Of a DNA stretch of 64,000 nucleotides, positions 16,198 through 25,748 are shown in pieces. This stretch comes from Litoreibacter meonggei. GTDB lineage: Bacteria; Pseudomonadota; Alphaproteobacteria; Rhodobacterales; Rhodobacteraceae. Under the pieces are notes generated by a model. It was not told where the DNA came from. It did no database searches and was given only the letters and a program-made list of their open reading frames with translations. Position numbers and translations under genes: made by a program. Location of the stretch: assembly GCF_003663885.1 (NCBI RefSeq), contig NZ_RCCE01000001.1, positions 744,001 through 808,000 on the forward strand, read 5' to 3'. The first letter of the stretch is position 1, and every line of letters starts with the position of its first letter.

Positions 16198-17184
16198 ATG
16201 CAGTTTATTGAAACAATCAACGCCTTGCTGGTCGACAACTTTGGAGAGTTAGGCCCCCTGCTTGCAGTCGGCATGCTGGGCTTCATCATGGTGTTGGTCA
16301 CATTGCCCACCATGCTCAAGAAACAAAAAGACCCCCTGGACCGCATCCGCGAAGAAAAGGAACGCGCCAGTAACCGGTCGTCAAAAAACGGCGAAGGTGC
16401 CCTTCGGACGGCAAACGGCACCGACAAGCTGGACAAGTTCGCCAACTTCCTCGAGCCGCAGGACGATGAAGAACTGGCAGGCATGAAGCTCAAATTGCTT
16501 CAAGCGGGCTACAAACAGAAAACTGCGGTACGCACGTTCCACTTTGCGCAATTTGCGCTTGGCCTACTCTTCCTGACTCTTGGCTTGCTCTATGTGCTGA
16601 TCCTTGCGGCCGACGATATGTCGACCCGCGATCTGATCCTTGCAATCGTGATCCCTGGTGGCGCTGGTTACTATCTGCCCAAATACTGGATCGAGCGCCG
16701 CCGTCAGGAACGCCAAGACGAAATCGAAAGCGGCTTTCCCGACAGTCTCGACCTTATGCTGGTATGCGTTGAAGCCGGCCAAGCATTGGACCAGTCGATC
16801 ATCCGCGTGGCCGCAGAAATTCGCGCGGGCTATCCGGCGCTGGCGGACGAGTTTCAAATGGTCGCCAACGAAATGAAAGCCGGTAAAGACAGGATCACGG
16901 TTCTGCGCGACATGGCTGAGCGGGCGGGCGTGCCCGACGTGTCCAGCTTCGTAACCGTGCTGATCCAGTCGACAAGCTTCGGTACATCCATCGCTGACGC
17001 CCTACGGGTTTACGCCTCCGAAATGCGCGACAAACGTGTGATGCGTGCGGAAGAGAAGGCAAACGTGTTGCCGACCAAACTCACCCTTGGCACCATGTTG
17101 TTCTGTTTGCCCCCGCTTTTGATTATTTTGATCGGCCCTTCGATCTATGACATCTATAAGAACCTAAACGGTGGCGGCGGATAA
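16198..17184 (+). CDS. tadC: Tad inner-membrane platform protein TadC
   Basis: 328 residues with the same F-domain pattern as TadB: ESGFPDSLDLMLVCVEAGQALDQ, whose key part is FPDSLDLMLVCVEAG, and FVTVLIQSTSFGTSIADAL. Membrane helices lie near the N-terminus, at about 120-160 and at the C-terminus (LFCLPPLLIILIGPSIY). A hydrophilic loop of charged residues (KKQKDPLDRIREEKERASNR) follows the first helix. It pairs with TadB. Confidence 0.94.
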   Translation: MQFIETINALLVDNFGELGPLLAVGMLGFIMVLVTLPTMLKKQKDPLDRIREEKERASNRSSKNGEGALRTANGTDKLDKFANFLEPQDDEELAGMKLKLLQAGYKQKTAVRTFHFAQFALGLLFLTLGLLYVLILAADDMSTRDLILAIVIPGGAGYYLPKYWIERRRQERQDEIESGFPDSLDLMLVCVEAGQALDQSIIRVAAEIRAGYPALADEFQMVANEMKAGKDRITVLRDMAERAGVPDVSSFVTVLIQSTSFGTSIADALRVYASEMRDKRVMRAEEKANVLPTKLTLGTMLFCLPPLLIILIGPSIYDIYKNLNGGGG

Positions 17185-17186
17185 AC

Positions 17187-17753
17187 ATGCGAATTTGGGT
17201 GGGCGCAATAGCAATTGGACTTACCCTCGCGGGATGCGAGGAAAAGGCCCCCCCGTTTGACGAGGGGGCTGGTCCTTTTCCACCCACCGGTGATGTCTCC
17301 CGCCTGCAATCTGTCGACGGACTAAGCGTCGGACACCGCCTGATGGCTGAAGGCCAGTTTGAACTAGCTCTAAAAGCCTACCTGCGCGCTGCTGGAGAAC
17401 AGGGAACCACCGTGGACGTCCTTAGTGCATTGGGGTCCGCGAATTTGCGCCTTGGCCGTCTTGGTCAATCCGAAAAGCAGCTGCGCCGCGCAATTAAGGT
17501 CGACCAGACCTTTGTCCCAGCATGGAATAATCTTGGCGTCGTGCTGATGGAAACGGGGCGCGTGGGAGAAGCAAGCCGTATTTTCAAAACCGCCTTCGCG
17601 CTCGATAGTGGCAAATCTGACGAAATCAGGGAAAACCTGCGCCGCGCGCTCGCAAAAATTGAAAACCCTGCCTATAGTTTAGAAAAAGACGAAAGAGCTT
17701 TTGACTTGGTGAGACGCGGTAACGGCCGCTACCTGATCCTTCAGGCGCCCTGA
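17187..17753 (+). CDS. TPR lipoprotein of the Tad locus (TadD-like)
   Basis: 188 residues. A lipobox is visible (LTLAGCEE, Cys near residue 17). Two to three tetratricopeptide repeats follow: LMAEGQFELALKAYLRAAGE, LSALGSANLRLGRLGQSEKQ and AWNNLGVVLMETGRVGEASR. TadD-type lipoproteins are needed for secretin stability or pilus assembly. It starts three bases after tadC. Confidence 0.87.
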   Translation: MRIWVGAIAIGLTLAGCEEKAPPFDEGAGPFPPTGDVSRLQSVDGLSVGHRLMAEGQFELALKAYLRAAGEQGTTVDVLSALGSANLRLGRLGQSEKQLRRAIKVDQTFVPAWNNLGVVLMETGRVGEASRIFKTAFALDSGKSDEIRENLRRALAKIENPAYSLEKDERAFDLVRRGNGRYLILQAP

Positions 17754-17788
17754 TCAACGGCCATTGAGAGCAGAGTAGAGGACGCCCC

Positions 17789-18634
17789 ATGCGCCATATC
17801 AAGACAGGAATGCTGTGTTTTATCAGCGTTGTAGCCCTAACCGCGTGCGATAAAGGCGGCAAGGGTGAATACAGTAGAACCCTCAAAAACGTCAATGTAA
17901 TCGATGAGAGCAATCTCAACGACATCATGTTGACGGTCGCAGACCCGAACGAAGCGGTAACCTACTTCCAAAAGGCAAGTCTCGAGGATCCTGAGAGGCT
18001 TGACCTGCAACGCGGCCTTGGCCAATCGCTTCTGCGCGCGAAACGCGCGACCGAAGCAAGCGTGATCTGGGCAAAGATCGTCAAGCACCCGGAAGCAAAC
18101 AACGACGATAAAGTCTTCTACGCCAACTCTTTGGTTCGCCAGGGCGAATGGAAGAAGGCCGAAAAAGCGCTCGATGAGGTTCCACCGACTTATGAGACGT
18201 TTGAGCGCTATCGGCTCGAAGCAATCATCGCCGACACCAACAAAGAGTGGAAAAAAGCCGATAGTTTCTACCAAACTGCGGTTGGATTGACCACCACTCC
18301 CGGCTCCGTTCTAAACAATTGGGGCTTCTCGAAACTGACCCGCGGTGACTATGACGAAGCAGAGCGGCTGTTCGGCGAAGCAATCACCTATGATCCAAGC
18401 CTGTTTACCGCGAAGAACAATCTGGTACTTGCCCGTGGCGCGCGCAAAAACTACACGCTGCCGATCATTCAAATCACGCAGGTCGAACGCGCACAACTAC
18501 TGCACACAATGGCCCTGACGGCCATCAAGCAGGGCGATACTCAAACCGGTAAAACCTTGCTGGAAGAAGCGATCGAAACGCACCCTCAGCACTTCGAAGC
18601 GGCCATCCGTTCCTTGCGCACGCTCGAAAGCTAA
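17789..18634 (+). CDS. Second TPR lipoprotein of the Tad locus
   Basis: 281 residues. Its N-terminus has a lipobox-like VVALTACDK (Cys near residue 21). Repeats include AVTYFQKASLEDPERLDLQR, LVRQGEWKKAEKALDEVPPT and LTRGDYDEAERLFGEAITYD. It is likely a periplasmic scaffold at the outer membrane. Tandem TPR genes are common after tadC. The next gene starts four bases after its stop. Confidence 0.87.
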   Translation: MRHIKTGMLCFISVVALTACDKGGKGEYSRTLKNVNVIDESNLNDIMLTVADPNEAVTYFQKASLEDPERLDLQRGLGQSLLRAKRATEASVIWAKIVKHPEANNDDKVFYANSLVRQGEWKKAEKALDEVPPTYETFERYRLEAIIADTNKEWKKADSFYQTAVGLTTTPGSVLNNWGFSKLTRGDYDEAERLFGEAITYDPSLFTAKNNLVLARGARKNYTLPIIQITQVERAQLLHTMALTAIKQGDTQTGKTLLEEAIETHPQHFEAAIRSLRTLES

Positions 18635-18638
18635 GATT

Positions 18639-19118
18639 GTGACGACTTTTGCGTTATGGTCCCTGCCCTTGGCGACTATCATTGCGATGTGGGTCGCTTG
18701 GAGCGACCTCGCCCGCATGAAAATCCCTAACAAGGCCGTCTTGGCCTTGCTCGCGGTATTCGCCGTTGTCGGGGTCCTAACCCTTCCGCTAGAAGTCTAT
18801 GCGTGGCGTTACGCCCATTTTGCGATTGTTCTTGCCGTGGGATTCCTCATGACGATCACGGGCGTGGTCGGTGCGGGCGACGCCAAGTTCGCCGCGGCGA
18901 TGGCCCCGTTTGTTGCTGCAATTGATAGCACGGCAGTCGCGGCTATCTTCGCCGTAACGACCATTTTGGCATTCATCCTGCACCGATTGGCACGCGTCTC
19001 CCCGTTGCGCAAACTTGCGCCAAACTGGGAAAGCTGGGAGCGGACACGAGACTTTCCGATGGGACTGCCACTGGCAGTAACCCTGATCATCTATCTGGCC
19101 CGCGCCGCCTTCATCTAG
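18639..19118 (+). CDS. cpaA: Prepilin peptidase CpaA/TadV
   Basis: 159 residues with a GTG start and four to five membrane helices. The two catalytic aspartates of the A24 family are visible: one in WSDLARMKIPNKAV (near residue 28) and one in the GxGD motif VGAGDAKFAAA (near residue 74). The enzyme cuts the leader peptides of the Flp pilins after the glycine. The ribosome-binding site is weak, so expression may rely on coupling to the TPR gene. Its stop overlaps the end of the convergent GT-C-like gene by four bases. Confidence 0.93.
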   Translation: MTTFALWSLPLATIIAMWVAWSDLARMKIPNKAVLALLAVFAVVGVLTLPLEVYAWRYAHFAIVLAVGFLMTITGVVGAGDAKFAAAMAPFVAAIDSTAVAAIFAVTTILAFILHRLARVSPLRKLAPNWESWERTRDFPMGLPLAVTLIIYLARAAFI

Positions 19119-20734
19119 GGCCGCGCAAACAGAATATAGAGTTCGGTACGCCGCACTTCCTTAAGCACCTCGCCCCGCGCCTGAACGTCCTCTAGGATTG
19201 AACGATACGCATGGGGTGTCGTCGGACAAGTCGGAATCAAGAGGTAATCCGCATTGTCGTAACCGGTCAGCCGCCCATAATACCAAGGGGCCGCGCCCCG
19301 AGTGGGCTCTAGATCGCCAAACATCCACAGATTTCCGAACGTGTCCGCAACAAACACGGATTTGCCCGCTGACATCCCCGCCTGATCCAGATCGCGCGCC
19401 ATCGCACGCGACACTCCGATCAATCCCAGCTGTTGTCCACAAGACGGCAGAATCTCACCTTGAAATTCCGCTGGAGGTAGATGCCCCGCGAGCGCGTTCA
19501 TATAGGCGAGTTCTTCGCTCTCAAACAGCATTGGCTTGCGCATTAGGATACGGTTCACTCTCTCCGCTTTGGTGTAGAAATCTCCGTGGGCGTCAGCATA
19601 GGGCGTGCCCGCGAATAGCGCGCTATATGTGCCCTCTTTGGCCACAAAGTGCCGCGCCGGGCTGGTGGCCATGTTAAAGAAGGACGGGGCTATCAATGTG
19701 CAAGACACCACAGCCAAGGCGATAATCTGCGGGGCTCGCGACACGCCTAAAATCATCACCGCTAGCAATGCCAACCATTTGGGATCATTTCCGTAATTCT
19801 GATATGTGACGTAAATCATCCCTGGGCCAAGAAGCATCAGCACCAGCCCCAAGCGCGGATCAATTCCGCGCCGCAGGACCACCACCGACAGCACCAAAAC
19901 TGCATTCCCAAGCACATATTGCGGCGCAGTAAGCAGCGTGCCCAAATCGACGCCTGCTCGTGGGCGGATGTCTGTGCTTGCCACCAATGCAAGGTCGCCA
20001 AGATAGGCAGGCCATAGTGCTGGCCCTGCCATGACGGTAAGAGCCGCGGCAAACAAGGCCACAACCACCAGCGTCACCGCAATCACCCGCCACTGGCCAC
20101 GAAGAACAAGGGCCAGCGCAACCCCGGGAGCAAAGGCCACGCCATAGGTGATTTTTCCGAACATAAAGAAGCTGAACGCCACGCCCAAAATGATACCGTC
20201 CACCAATTGGTTCGCACCTTGCTTCGGCTCCAACACTGCAATCAGAATTGCCACGAACGCGAAGGCCCACGCCCAGCGGTTGTAGTGCATCGAAAGCGAT
20301 AGCGACGCAGATGCCTCGCCGTGGATCATGGCCAATGCCAGTACCATCACCAAAGCACCGACGCCGTAAGCCATGCCGCGGGTCAGGCGACTCCGTCCAA
20401 GCCACCAGACCATCGGAACAAGCATCAGTGCCACGGTGATTTGCGCCAGTAGTATCGCTGTTCCGATACCGAAACCCATCCAAATAAAGGCAACAATCGG
20501 AATAAAACAGAGGACGCCAAGCGGTGTAACGAAGTCCAGATGGGGCCATTGCCCCTCGGCCATCCGCAGCACAATTTCAATCAAATGAAGGGTATCGCCC
20601 TCATGGCGGTCCACATAAAGACCGCCCTTTGCCAAGGCCAGACCGCCCATAAGTGCGACCAAGCCTAGCAGATAAACAAGAAAAAGCCTTGCTCCGGCCT
20701 TATCCATACCGTCGTCCATGCCCATTGTCCCCAT
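19115..20734 (-). CDS. Polytopic membrane protein, probable GT-C type glycosyltransferase
   Basis: 539 residues from the chosen start (ATG after AGGGCGG; an in-frame ATG at 20830 is possible but lacks a ribosome-binding site). About 11 hydrophobic helices fill the first 380 residues and a soluble domain of about 160 residues follows. The first external loop reads YVDRHEGDTLHL with Asp42, Glu45 and Asp47, then GQWPHLDFVTPLGV, which matches the layout of GT-C enzymes: an acidic motif after helix 1 and a G..P..DF..P.G pattern. Such enzymes use polyprenyl-phosphate sugars. It converges with the prepilin peptidase gene. No exact family is recognised, so the function is inferred. Confidence 0.7.
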   Translation of the reverse strand: MGTMGMDDGMDKAGARLFLVYLLGLVALMGGLALAKGGLYVDRHEGDTLHLIEIVLRMAEGQWPHLDFVTPLGVLCFIPIVAFIWMGFGIGTAILLAQITVALMLVPMVWWLGRSRLTRGMAYGVGALVMVLALAMIHGEASASLSLSMHYNRWAWAFAFVAILIAVLEPKQGANQLVDGIILGVAFSFFMFGKITYGVAFAPGVALALVLRGQWRVIAVTLVVVALFAAALTVMAGPALWPAYLGDLALVASTDIRPRAGVDLGTLLTAPQYVLGNAVLVLSVVVLRRGIDPRLGLVLMLLGPGMIYVTYQNYGNDPKWLALLAVMILGVSRAPQIIALAVVSCTLIAPSFFNMATSPARHFVAKEGTYSALFAGTPYADAHGDFYTKAERVNRILMRKPMLFESEELAYMNALAGHLPPAEFQGEILPSCGQQLGLIGVSRAMARDLDQAGMSAGKSVFVADTFGNLWMFGDLEPTRGAAPWYYGRLTGYDNADYLLIPTCPTTPHAYRSILEDVQARGEVLKEVRRTELYILFARP

Positions 20735-20884
20735 GTCCCGCCCTAATTGGCGGTGTTCATTATTTGGGAAGGCTAGCGCAGCTGGCCTGCTTTTTGAAGC
20801 AAGATCGGTCTTGTTGTCCGGACGCGGCAAAGCCGATCAATCAGGTGGAAGGATGCCGAAAAATCGGCACGCAAGGCAGAGCAC

Positions 20885-22198
20885 ATGAATATGCACACAA
20901 CCACGGGCGTTCAAGCGCCTGCGCCCCCTAAAACATTGAAAGAAACGGGCCTTAGCATCGTGCTGATGCGGGATATCCTGTTGAAAACCGTTTTTCGCAA
21001 AAACCTGGAACACGTGTCGGACATGTCTCAGGCCATTTGCTTGTCTTTGCCGTTGACCCAACAATTGGTTGAGATCGCGCGGGAACAAAAGCTGATCGAA
21101 GCACAAGGTACGCTTCATGCAGGTTCCGGTTCAGAAATGGCATTCCAGCTGTCGGACGCAGGTAAAGCGCGCGCGCTCGATGCTTTGGCACAATCCGAAT
21201 ACTATGGCGCATTGCCCGTTCCTTTGGAGTTGTACAAACAACAAGTGAAGAAGCAATCCGTTCGCAACATCCAGATCACCCGCGAAAAGCTGCTGGGCAA
21301 CATGGGTCACCTGATCCTGCCGGACAACTTGCTCAACGACCTCGGCCCCGCCGTCAGTTCAGGCCGCTCCATTCTGCTTTATGGCCCTCCCGGCAACGGG
21401 AAATCGGCAATCTCCAACGGCATCCGCGACGCGCTTGGTGATATGATCTATATCCCACAATGCATTGAATATGCAGGGCAAGTTGTGACTTTGTTTGATC
21501 CGATCGTGCACACTCCCATCGAAGAAGTTGCCGAGCAAACGTCCTCGCTGCGCCGCACCGACAACAAATATGACAAACGTTACCTGATGTGCGAACGGCC
21601 TACGGTTATGACGGGTGGTGAGCTTATGTTGAACATGCTCGACCTGAATTACAACGCGACCTCGCGCACCTATCAAGCCTCGCTTCAGCTAAAGTCGACT
21701 GGCGGCGTGTTCATCGTGGATGACCTTGGTCGTCAGGAAGAACCACCGCAGGCACTGATCAACCGTTGGATTGTTCCAATGGAAGCCGAGTACGATATCT
21801 TGAACCTGCAATCGGGCGAGAAGTTCGAAGTGCCATTTGACACGCTCGTCATCTTCTCGACCAACTTCCACCCCAACGAGATGTTCGACGGCGCGGCCTT
21901 GCGTCGTATCTTCTTCAAGATCAAAATTGACGGCCCCACTCAGGAAGATTTCCTGAAAGTGTTCGCCATGGTCGCCAAGAAGAAGAAAATGCCGCTGAAT
22001 GAGGCCGCATTGATCCACTTGTTGAAGGTCAGATATCCGACCATCGACAACGTCTACGCCAACTACCATGCGAACTTCCTGATCGACCAGATGATCGCCG
22101 TATGTGAATACGAGGGCATCCCCAACCAAATGACGCCAGAGCTGGTCGATCGCGCATGGGCGAACATGTATGTGAAAGACGAAGAGATTAAGCACTGA
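20885..22198 (+). CDS. AAA-type ATPase with N-terminal winged-helix-like region, Tad-associated
   Basis: 437 residues. Residues 1 to about 130 form a region with winged-helix-like character (DMSQAICLSLPLTQQLVEIAREQKLIEAQG, key residues L, L, I, L, I, G). The ATPase core has Walker A YGPPGNGKSAISNGI near residue 165, Walker B GGVFIVDDLGRQEE near 275 and the sensor segment DTLVIFSTNF. An RRIFFKIKID arginine segment follows. It is not a standard MoxR or a sigma-54 activator. Homologous ATPases often stand next to alphaproteobacterial tad clusters. Its role is unknown; remodelling of pilus parts or regulation are possible. Confidence 0.75.
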   Translation: MNMHTTTGVQAPAPPKTLKETGLSIVLMRDILLKTVFRKNLEHVSDMSQAICLSLPLTQQLVEIAREQKLIEAQGTLHAGSGSEMAFQLSDAGKARALDALAQSEYYGALPVPLELYKQQVKKQSVRNIQITREKLLGNMGHLILPDNLLNDLGPAVSSGRSILLYGPPGNGKSAISNGIRDALGDMIYIPQCIEYAGQVVTLFDPIVHTPIEEVAEQTSSLRRTDNKYDKRYLMCERPTVMTGGELMLNMLDLNYNATSRTYQASLQLKSTGGVFIVDDLGRQEEPPQALINRWIVPMEAEYDILNLQSGEKFEVPFDTLVIFSTNFHPNEMFDGAALRRIFFKIKIDGPTQEDFLKVFAMVAKKKKMPLNEAALIHLLKVRYPTIDNVYANYHANFLIDQMIAVCEYEGIPNQMTPELVDRAWANMYVKDEEIKH

Positions 22199-22229
22199 CC
22201 AAGACCACCGGTCGGGCTATATCTGGTGC

Positions 22230-24635
22230 ATGACTCAACTGCCCCAGCCCCTGCACGATTGGTTCGCCGCCAGAGGCTGGGAGATTCACCCGCATCAGCA
22301 AGCGATGCTCGATGCCGCACACGCGCCGTCAACCTTGCTTATCGCCCCCACGGGGGGCGGCAAAACCATGGCGGGTTTCCTGCCCACGCTCGCCGACTTG
22401 CATATGTCGCCCCGCGCAGGGCTTCATACGCTCTACATCTCGCCACTCAAAGCCTTAGCCGCTGATATCAAACGGAATCTCCGCACGCCCGTGGAGGAGA
22501 TCGGCATGGACATCCGCATCGAGGATCGCAGCGGCGACACCACCTATACCCAGAAGCGAAAGCAACGCGCGGACCCGCCGCACATCCTGCTCACCACCCC
22601 TGAAAGTCTGGCATTGCTCCTCAGCTACGAAGATGCGCCGCGCATCTTCAACGGGTTGCAGCGTGTGGTGGTCGACGAAATCCACGCCCTTGCCGAAAGC
22701 AAACGCGGCGACCAGCTCATGCTTGGTCTCAGCCGCCTGCAAGCCCTTGCACCGGACCTGCGCCGCGTCGGACTTAGCGCCACCGTCGAGGACCCCGAAG
22801 CTATCGCCAGATTCCTCGCGTATCATCCGCAACCCACCAAGATCATCCACGCGGACCCCGGTCCTGCCCCCGACATCTCCATGCTGGAAACAGACGTGGC
22901 CCCGCCATGGTCTGGCGGTGGGGGGCGATACGCTATCCCCGCCGTGCTGGAGCAGGTGAAACAGCACAACACGACGCTGATTTTCCACAACACCCGCGCG
23001 CAGGCAGAGATTTTCTTCCACCACCTCTGGCTCGCCAATGAAGACCAGTTGCCCATCGGCATCCACCACGGCTCCCTCGCCCGCGAACAGCGCATGAAAG
23101 TGGAACAGGCAATGGTCGAAGGCAGCCTCAAGGCCATCGTGTGCACTGGTAGCCTTGATCTGGGCATTGATTGGGGCGACGTCGATCTCGTGATCCAAAT
23201 TGGTGCTCCGAAAAACGTCAAACGCCTCGTGCAGCGCATCGGTCGCGCCAATCACCGCTACAACGCACCGTCCAAAGCGTTGCTCGTGCCCGCAAACCGC
23301 TTCGAAATCGTCGAATGCAAAGCTGCCCTGGATGCGGTGAAGGAACATGACCTAGACGGGGAGGAGCCGCGAAGCAAAGGCCCGCGCGACGTCTTGTGCC
23401 AGCACATTCTGGCCAGCGCCGCGTCCGGCCCGTTTGCTGCCGATGATCTTTACGGGGAAGTCATCACCGCAGGCCCTTACGCCAAGCTGACCCGCGACGA
23501 TTTCGACCGCTGTCTCGATTTCTGCGCAACCGGCGGCTACGCGTTGCGCGCTTATGACCGCTATCAGCGCATCGTGGAACGAGACGGAAAATGGCAACTC
23601 CGCGACCCGCGATCCGCGGCTCAAATCCGCATGAATATCGGCACGATCATCGACACTGAAATGCTGAAAGTCCGGCTCAAAGGACGGCGCGGCGGGTCGG
23701 CTCTGGGCGAGGTTGAAGAAGCCTTTGCCTCGACATTAAGCCAAGGTGACACGTTCCTGATCGGCGGACAGATCGTGCGCTACGAAGGCCTGAACGAGAT
23801 GACGGTCGAGGTCACCCGCCGCGCATCCGACAACCCGAAGGTTGCAGTCTTCTCCGGCACCAAATTCGCCAACACCACGCAACTCAGCCAGCGCATCATG
23901 CGGCTTTTGCAGCAAGACAGCTGGCCTGACCTGCCCGCCCACACGGCCCAATGGCTGACCCTGCAACGCGAGCGCTCGAAATTGCCCGAGCCTTCACGAC
24001 TACTCATCGAAAGCTTCCCGCAAGACAGCCGCGAGTATACTGTCATCTACGGCTTCGCTGGTCGCAACGCGATGCAGACACTGGGGCTGCTTCTGACCCA
24101 ACGGATGGAAGAACAGGGCCTCGGCCCGCTCGGGTTTCTGGCGACCGATTACGCCACCATGATCTGGAGCTTGCAGCCTGTATCCGACGCGACGCCATTG
24201 TTTAAAATGGACAACCTGCGGCAGGGCTTGGAGGACTGGTTGGCTGGAAACGCCGTGATGAAGCGAACCTTTCGCGCCTCCGCCATCATCTCCGGCCTCA
24301 TTGACCGCATGACACGAGGCAAGCGCAAATCCGGCAGGCAGGCGACGTTTTCCTCTGACATCCTGTACGACACGCTGCGTAAATACGATCCCGATCACCT
24401 CATGCTCGACATCACGCGGGAAGAGGCGATGAAGGGCCTCATCGACTTTGGCCGCATTGAGGAAATGATCACCAGAACCCGCGGCGCAATTGATCATCTG
24501 CAGCTGGATCGCGTCACGCCGCTGGCAGCCCCTCTCTTTCTGGAAATCGGGCGTGTCCCGATCAAAGGCGCGGCGGAAGAGCGGCTTGTGGCCGAAGAAG
24601 CGTCGCTATTGATGGCAAAGGCTGGCCTGGAATGA
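22230..24635 (+). CDS. Ligase-associated DNA damage response DEXH-box helicase (Lhr-like)
   Basis: 801 residues, normal for the family. Motif I is APTGGGKTMAGF near residue 39, motif II is VVVDEIHALAES near 148, motif III is GLSATV near 180, and motif VI is QRIGRANHRY. The C-terminal part is the Lhr-type region. This subgroup usually stands in a four-gene set with an ATP-dependent DNA ligase, an MBL-fold exonuclease and PdeM. Here only PdeM is beside it, with a 4-nt overlap. Confidence 0.92.
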   Translation: MTQLPQPLHDWFAARGWEIHPHQQAMLDAAHAPSTLLIAPTGGGKTMAGFLPTLADLHMSPRAGLHTLYISPLKALAADIKRNLRTPVEEIGMDIRIEDRSGDTTYTQKRKQRADPPHILLTTPESLALLLSYEDAPRIFNGLQRVVVDEIHALAESKRGDQLMLGLSRLQALAPDLRRVGLSATVEDPEAIARFLAYHPQPTKIIHADPGPAPDISMLETDVAPPWSGGGGRYAIPAVLEQVKQHNTTLIFHNTRAQAEIFFHHLWLANEDQLPIGIHHGSLAREQRMKVEQAMVEGSLKAIVCTGSLDLGIDWGDVDLVIQIGAPKNVKRLVQRIGRANHRYNAPSKALLVPANRFEIVECKAALDAVKEHDLDGEEPRSKGPRDVLCQHILASAASGPFAADDLYGEVITAGPYAKLTRDDFDRCLDFCATGGYALRAYDRYQRIVERDGKWQLRDPRSAAQIRMNIGTIIDTEMLKVRLKGRRGGSALGEVEEAFASTLSQGDTFLIGGQIVRYEGLNEMTVEVTRRASDNPKVAVFSGTKFANTTQLSQRIMRLLQQDSWPDLPAHTAQWLTLQRERSKLPEPSRLLIESFPQDSREYTVIYGFAGRNAMQTLGLLLTQRMEEQGLGPLGFLATDYATMIWSLQPVSDATPLFKMDNLRQGLEDWLAGNAVMKRTFRASAIISGLIDRMTRGKRKSGRQATFSSDILYDTLRKYDPDHLMLDITREEAMKGLIDFGRIEEMITRTRGAIDHLQLDRVTPLAAPLFLEIGRVPIKGAAEERLVAEEASLLMAKAGLE

Positions 24636-25294
24636 AGCCGTTTTCATTTTGCGGGGCCGACCTTGTGGCCCTGCCCTCTGGCGCGCTTCTCTGGCCCGCG
24701 CAAAATCTACTGACCGTCTCCGATCTACACCTTGGCAAATCAGAACGTATCGCGCGCCGAAGCGGCCAAATGCTCCCCCCCTACGAGACGTTAGACACGT
24801 TGACGCGTCTACAGACCGATCTGGACGCCCATACGCCCGAACATGTCATCTGCCTTGGTGACAGCTTTGACGATCTGGAAGCCGGCGCGCATATGCCCGA
24901 AAATATCACCGACTGGATCACGCGGCTAATGGCTGGCCGAAGCTGGACATGGATCGAAGGCAACCACGATCCGGGGCCATTAAACCTTGGTGGCAGCCAC
25001 CGTGCGCAACAATCCATCGCACGCCTGACCTTCCGCCATATAGCCCAACCAGCCCCAACATCGGGCGAGGTCTCAGGCCACTACCACCCCAAAGCCAGCT
25101 TGCGCACACGCGGGCGCACTGTCACGCGGCCCTGTTTTCTGTATGATCAGACCCGCCTGATCCTGCCCGCTTACGGCACCTACACTGGCGGCTTGCGCAC
25201 GAATGCGGCCACCCTGCAATCGCTGATGGCACAAGATGCCCGCGCCATTCTCACCGGTGCATCAGCGGTGGAAATCCCGATGCCACGCAGCTAG
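24632..25294 (+). CDS. pdeM: Ligase-associated DNA damage response phosphoesterase PdeM
   Basis: 220 residues. The metal-binding motifs of calcineurin-like phosphoesterases are in order: VSDLHLGKSER (near residue 32), LGDSFDDLE, EGNHDPG and SGHYHPKA. It is the nuclease partner of the DEXH helicase, with which it overlaps by four bases. The ligase and the MBL-fold exonuclease that normally go with this pair are not in the window. Confidence 0.92.
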   Translation: MKPFSFCGADLVALPSGALLWPAQNLLTVSDLHLGKSERIARRSGQMLPPYETLDTLTRLQTDLDAHTPEHVICLGDSFDDLEAGAHMPENITDWITRLMAGRSWTWIEGNHDPGPLNLGGSHRAQQSIARLTFRHIAQPAPTSGEVSGHYHPKASLRTRGRTVTRPCFLYDQTRLILPAYGTYTGGLRTNAATLQSLMAQDARAILTGASAVEIPMPRS

Positions 25295-25319
25295 GCTTTC
25301 GAAAAATCCCGGAGCCCCC

Positions 25320-25748
25320 ATGCCGTCATTCCCGCGCAACCCAGATTATGAAACCACGGTGAAGGACAGCTTCGCGCGTCAGGCGATGATGGCCACAGCC
25401 GGGGCAACACTCACCGAAGTGTCCGCTGGGCAGTGCATAATCTCCGCCCCGATCCGCGCATCGTTGACGCAGCAACACGGGTTCGGCCACGCAGCTTTAA
25501 CCTTCGCATTGGGCGACAGTGCGGCGGGTTATGCCGCCCTCACGCTCATGGAAAAGGGGCAAGAAGTTCTGACCTCCGAGATGAAGATAAACCTGCTCGC
25601 ACCGGCCAAGGGCGAGCACCTCAAAGCGGTCGGGCGGGTCCTGAAGGCGGGGCGTCGGTTGGTTGTGGTGCAGTCGGATGTCTACGCAATCGACGGCGAA
25701 GTGGAGACCCACATCGCCGCCCTGCAGGGCACCATGGTGCCGGTTTAA
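25320..25748 (+). CDS. PaaI-type hotdog-fold thioesterase
   Basis: 142 residues. The hotdog helix and active-site segment [20 protein letters not shown] is clear; residues further on ([14 protein letters not shown]) match the beta-strand core of PaaI/DUF4442-like thioesterases. The start at 25320 has GGAG upstream; a longer open frame from 25236 overlaps pdeM and lacks support. It converges with folD, overlapping its end by four bases. Substrate probably an acyl- or aryl-CoA. Confidence 0.85.
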   Translation: MPSFPRNPDYETTVKDSFARQAMMATAGATLTEVSAGQCIISAPIRASLTQQHGFGHAALTFALGDSAAGYAALTLMEKGQEVLTSEMKINLLAPAKGEHLKAVGRVLKAGRRLVVVQSDVYAIDGEVETHIAALQGTMVPV

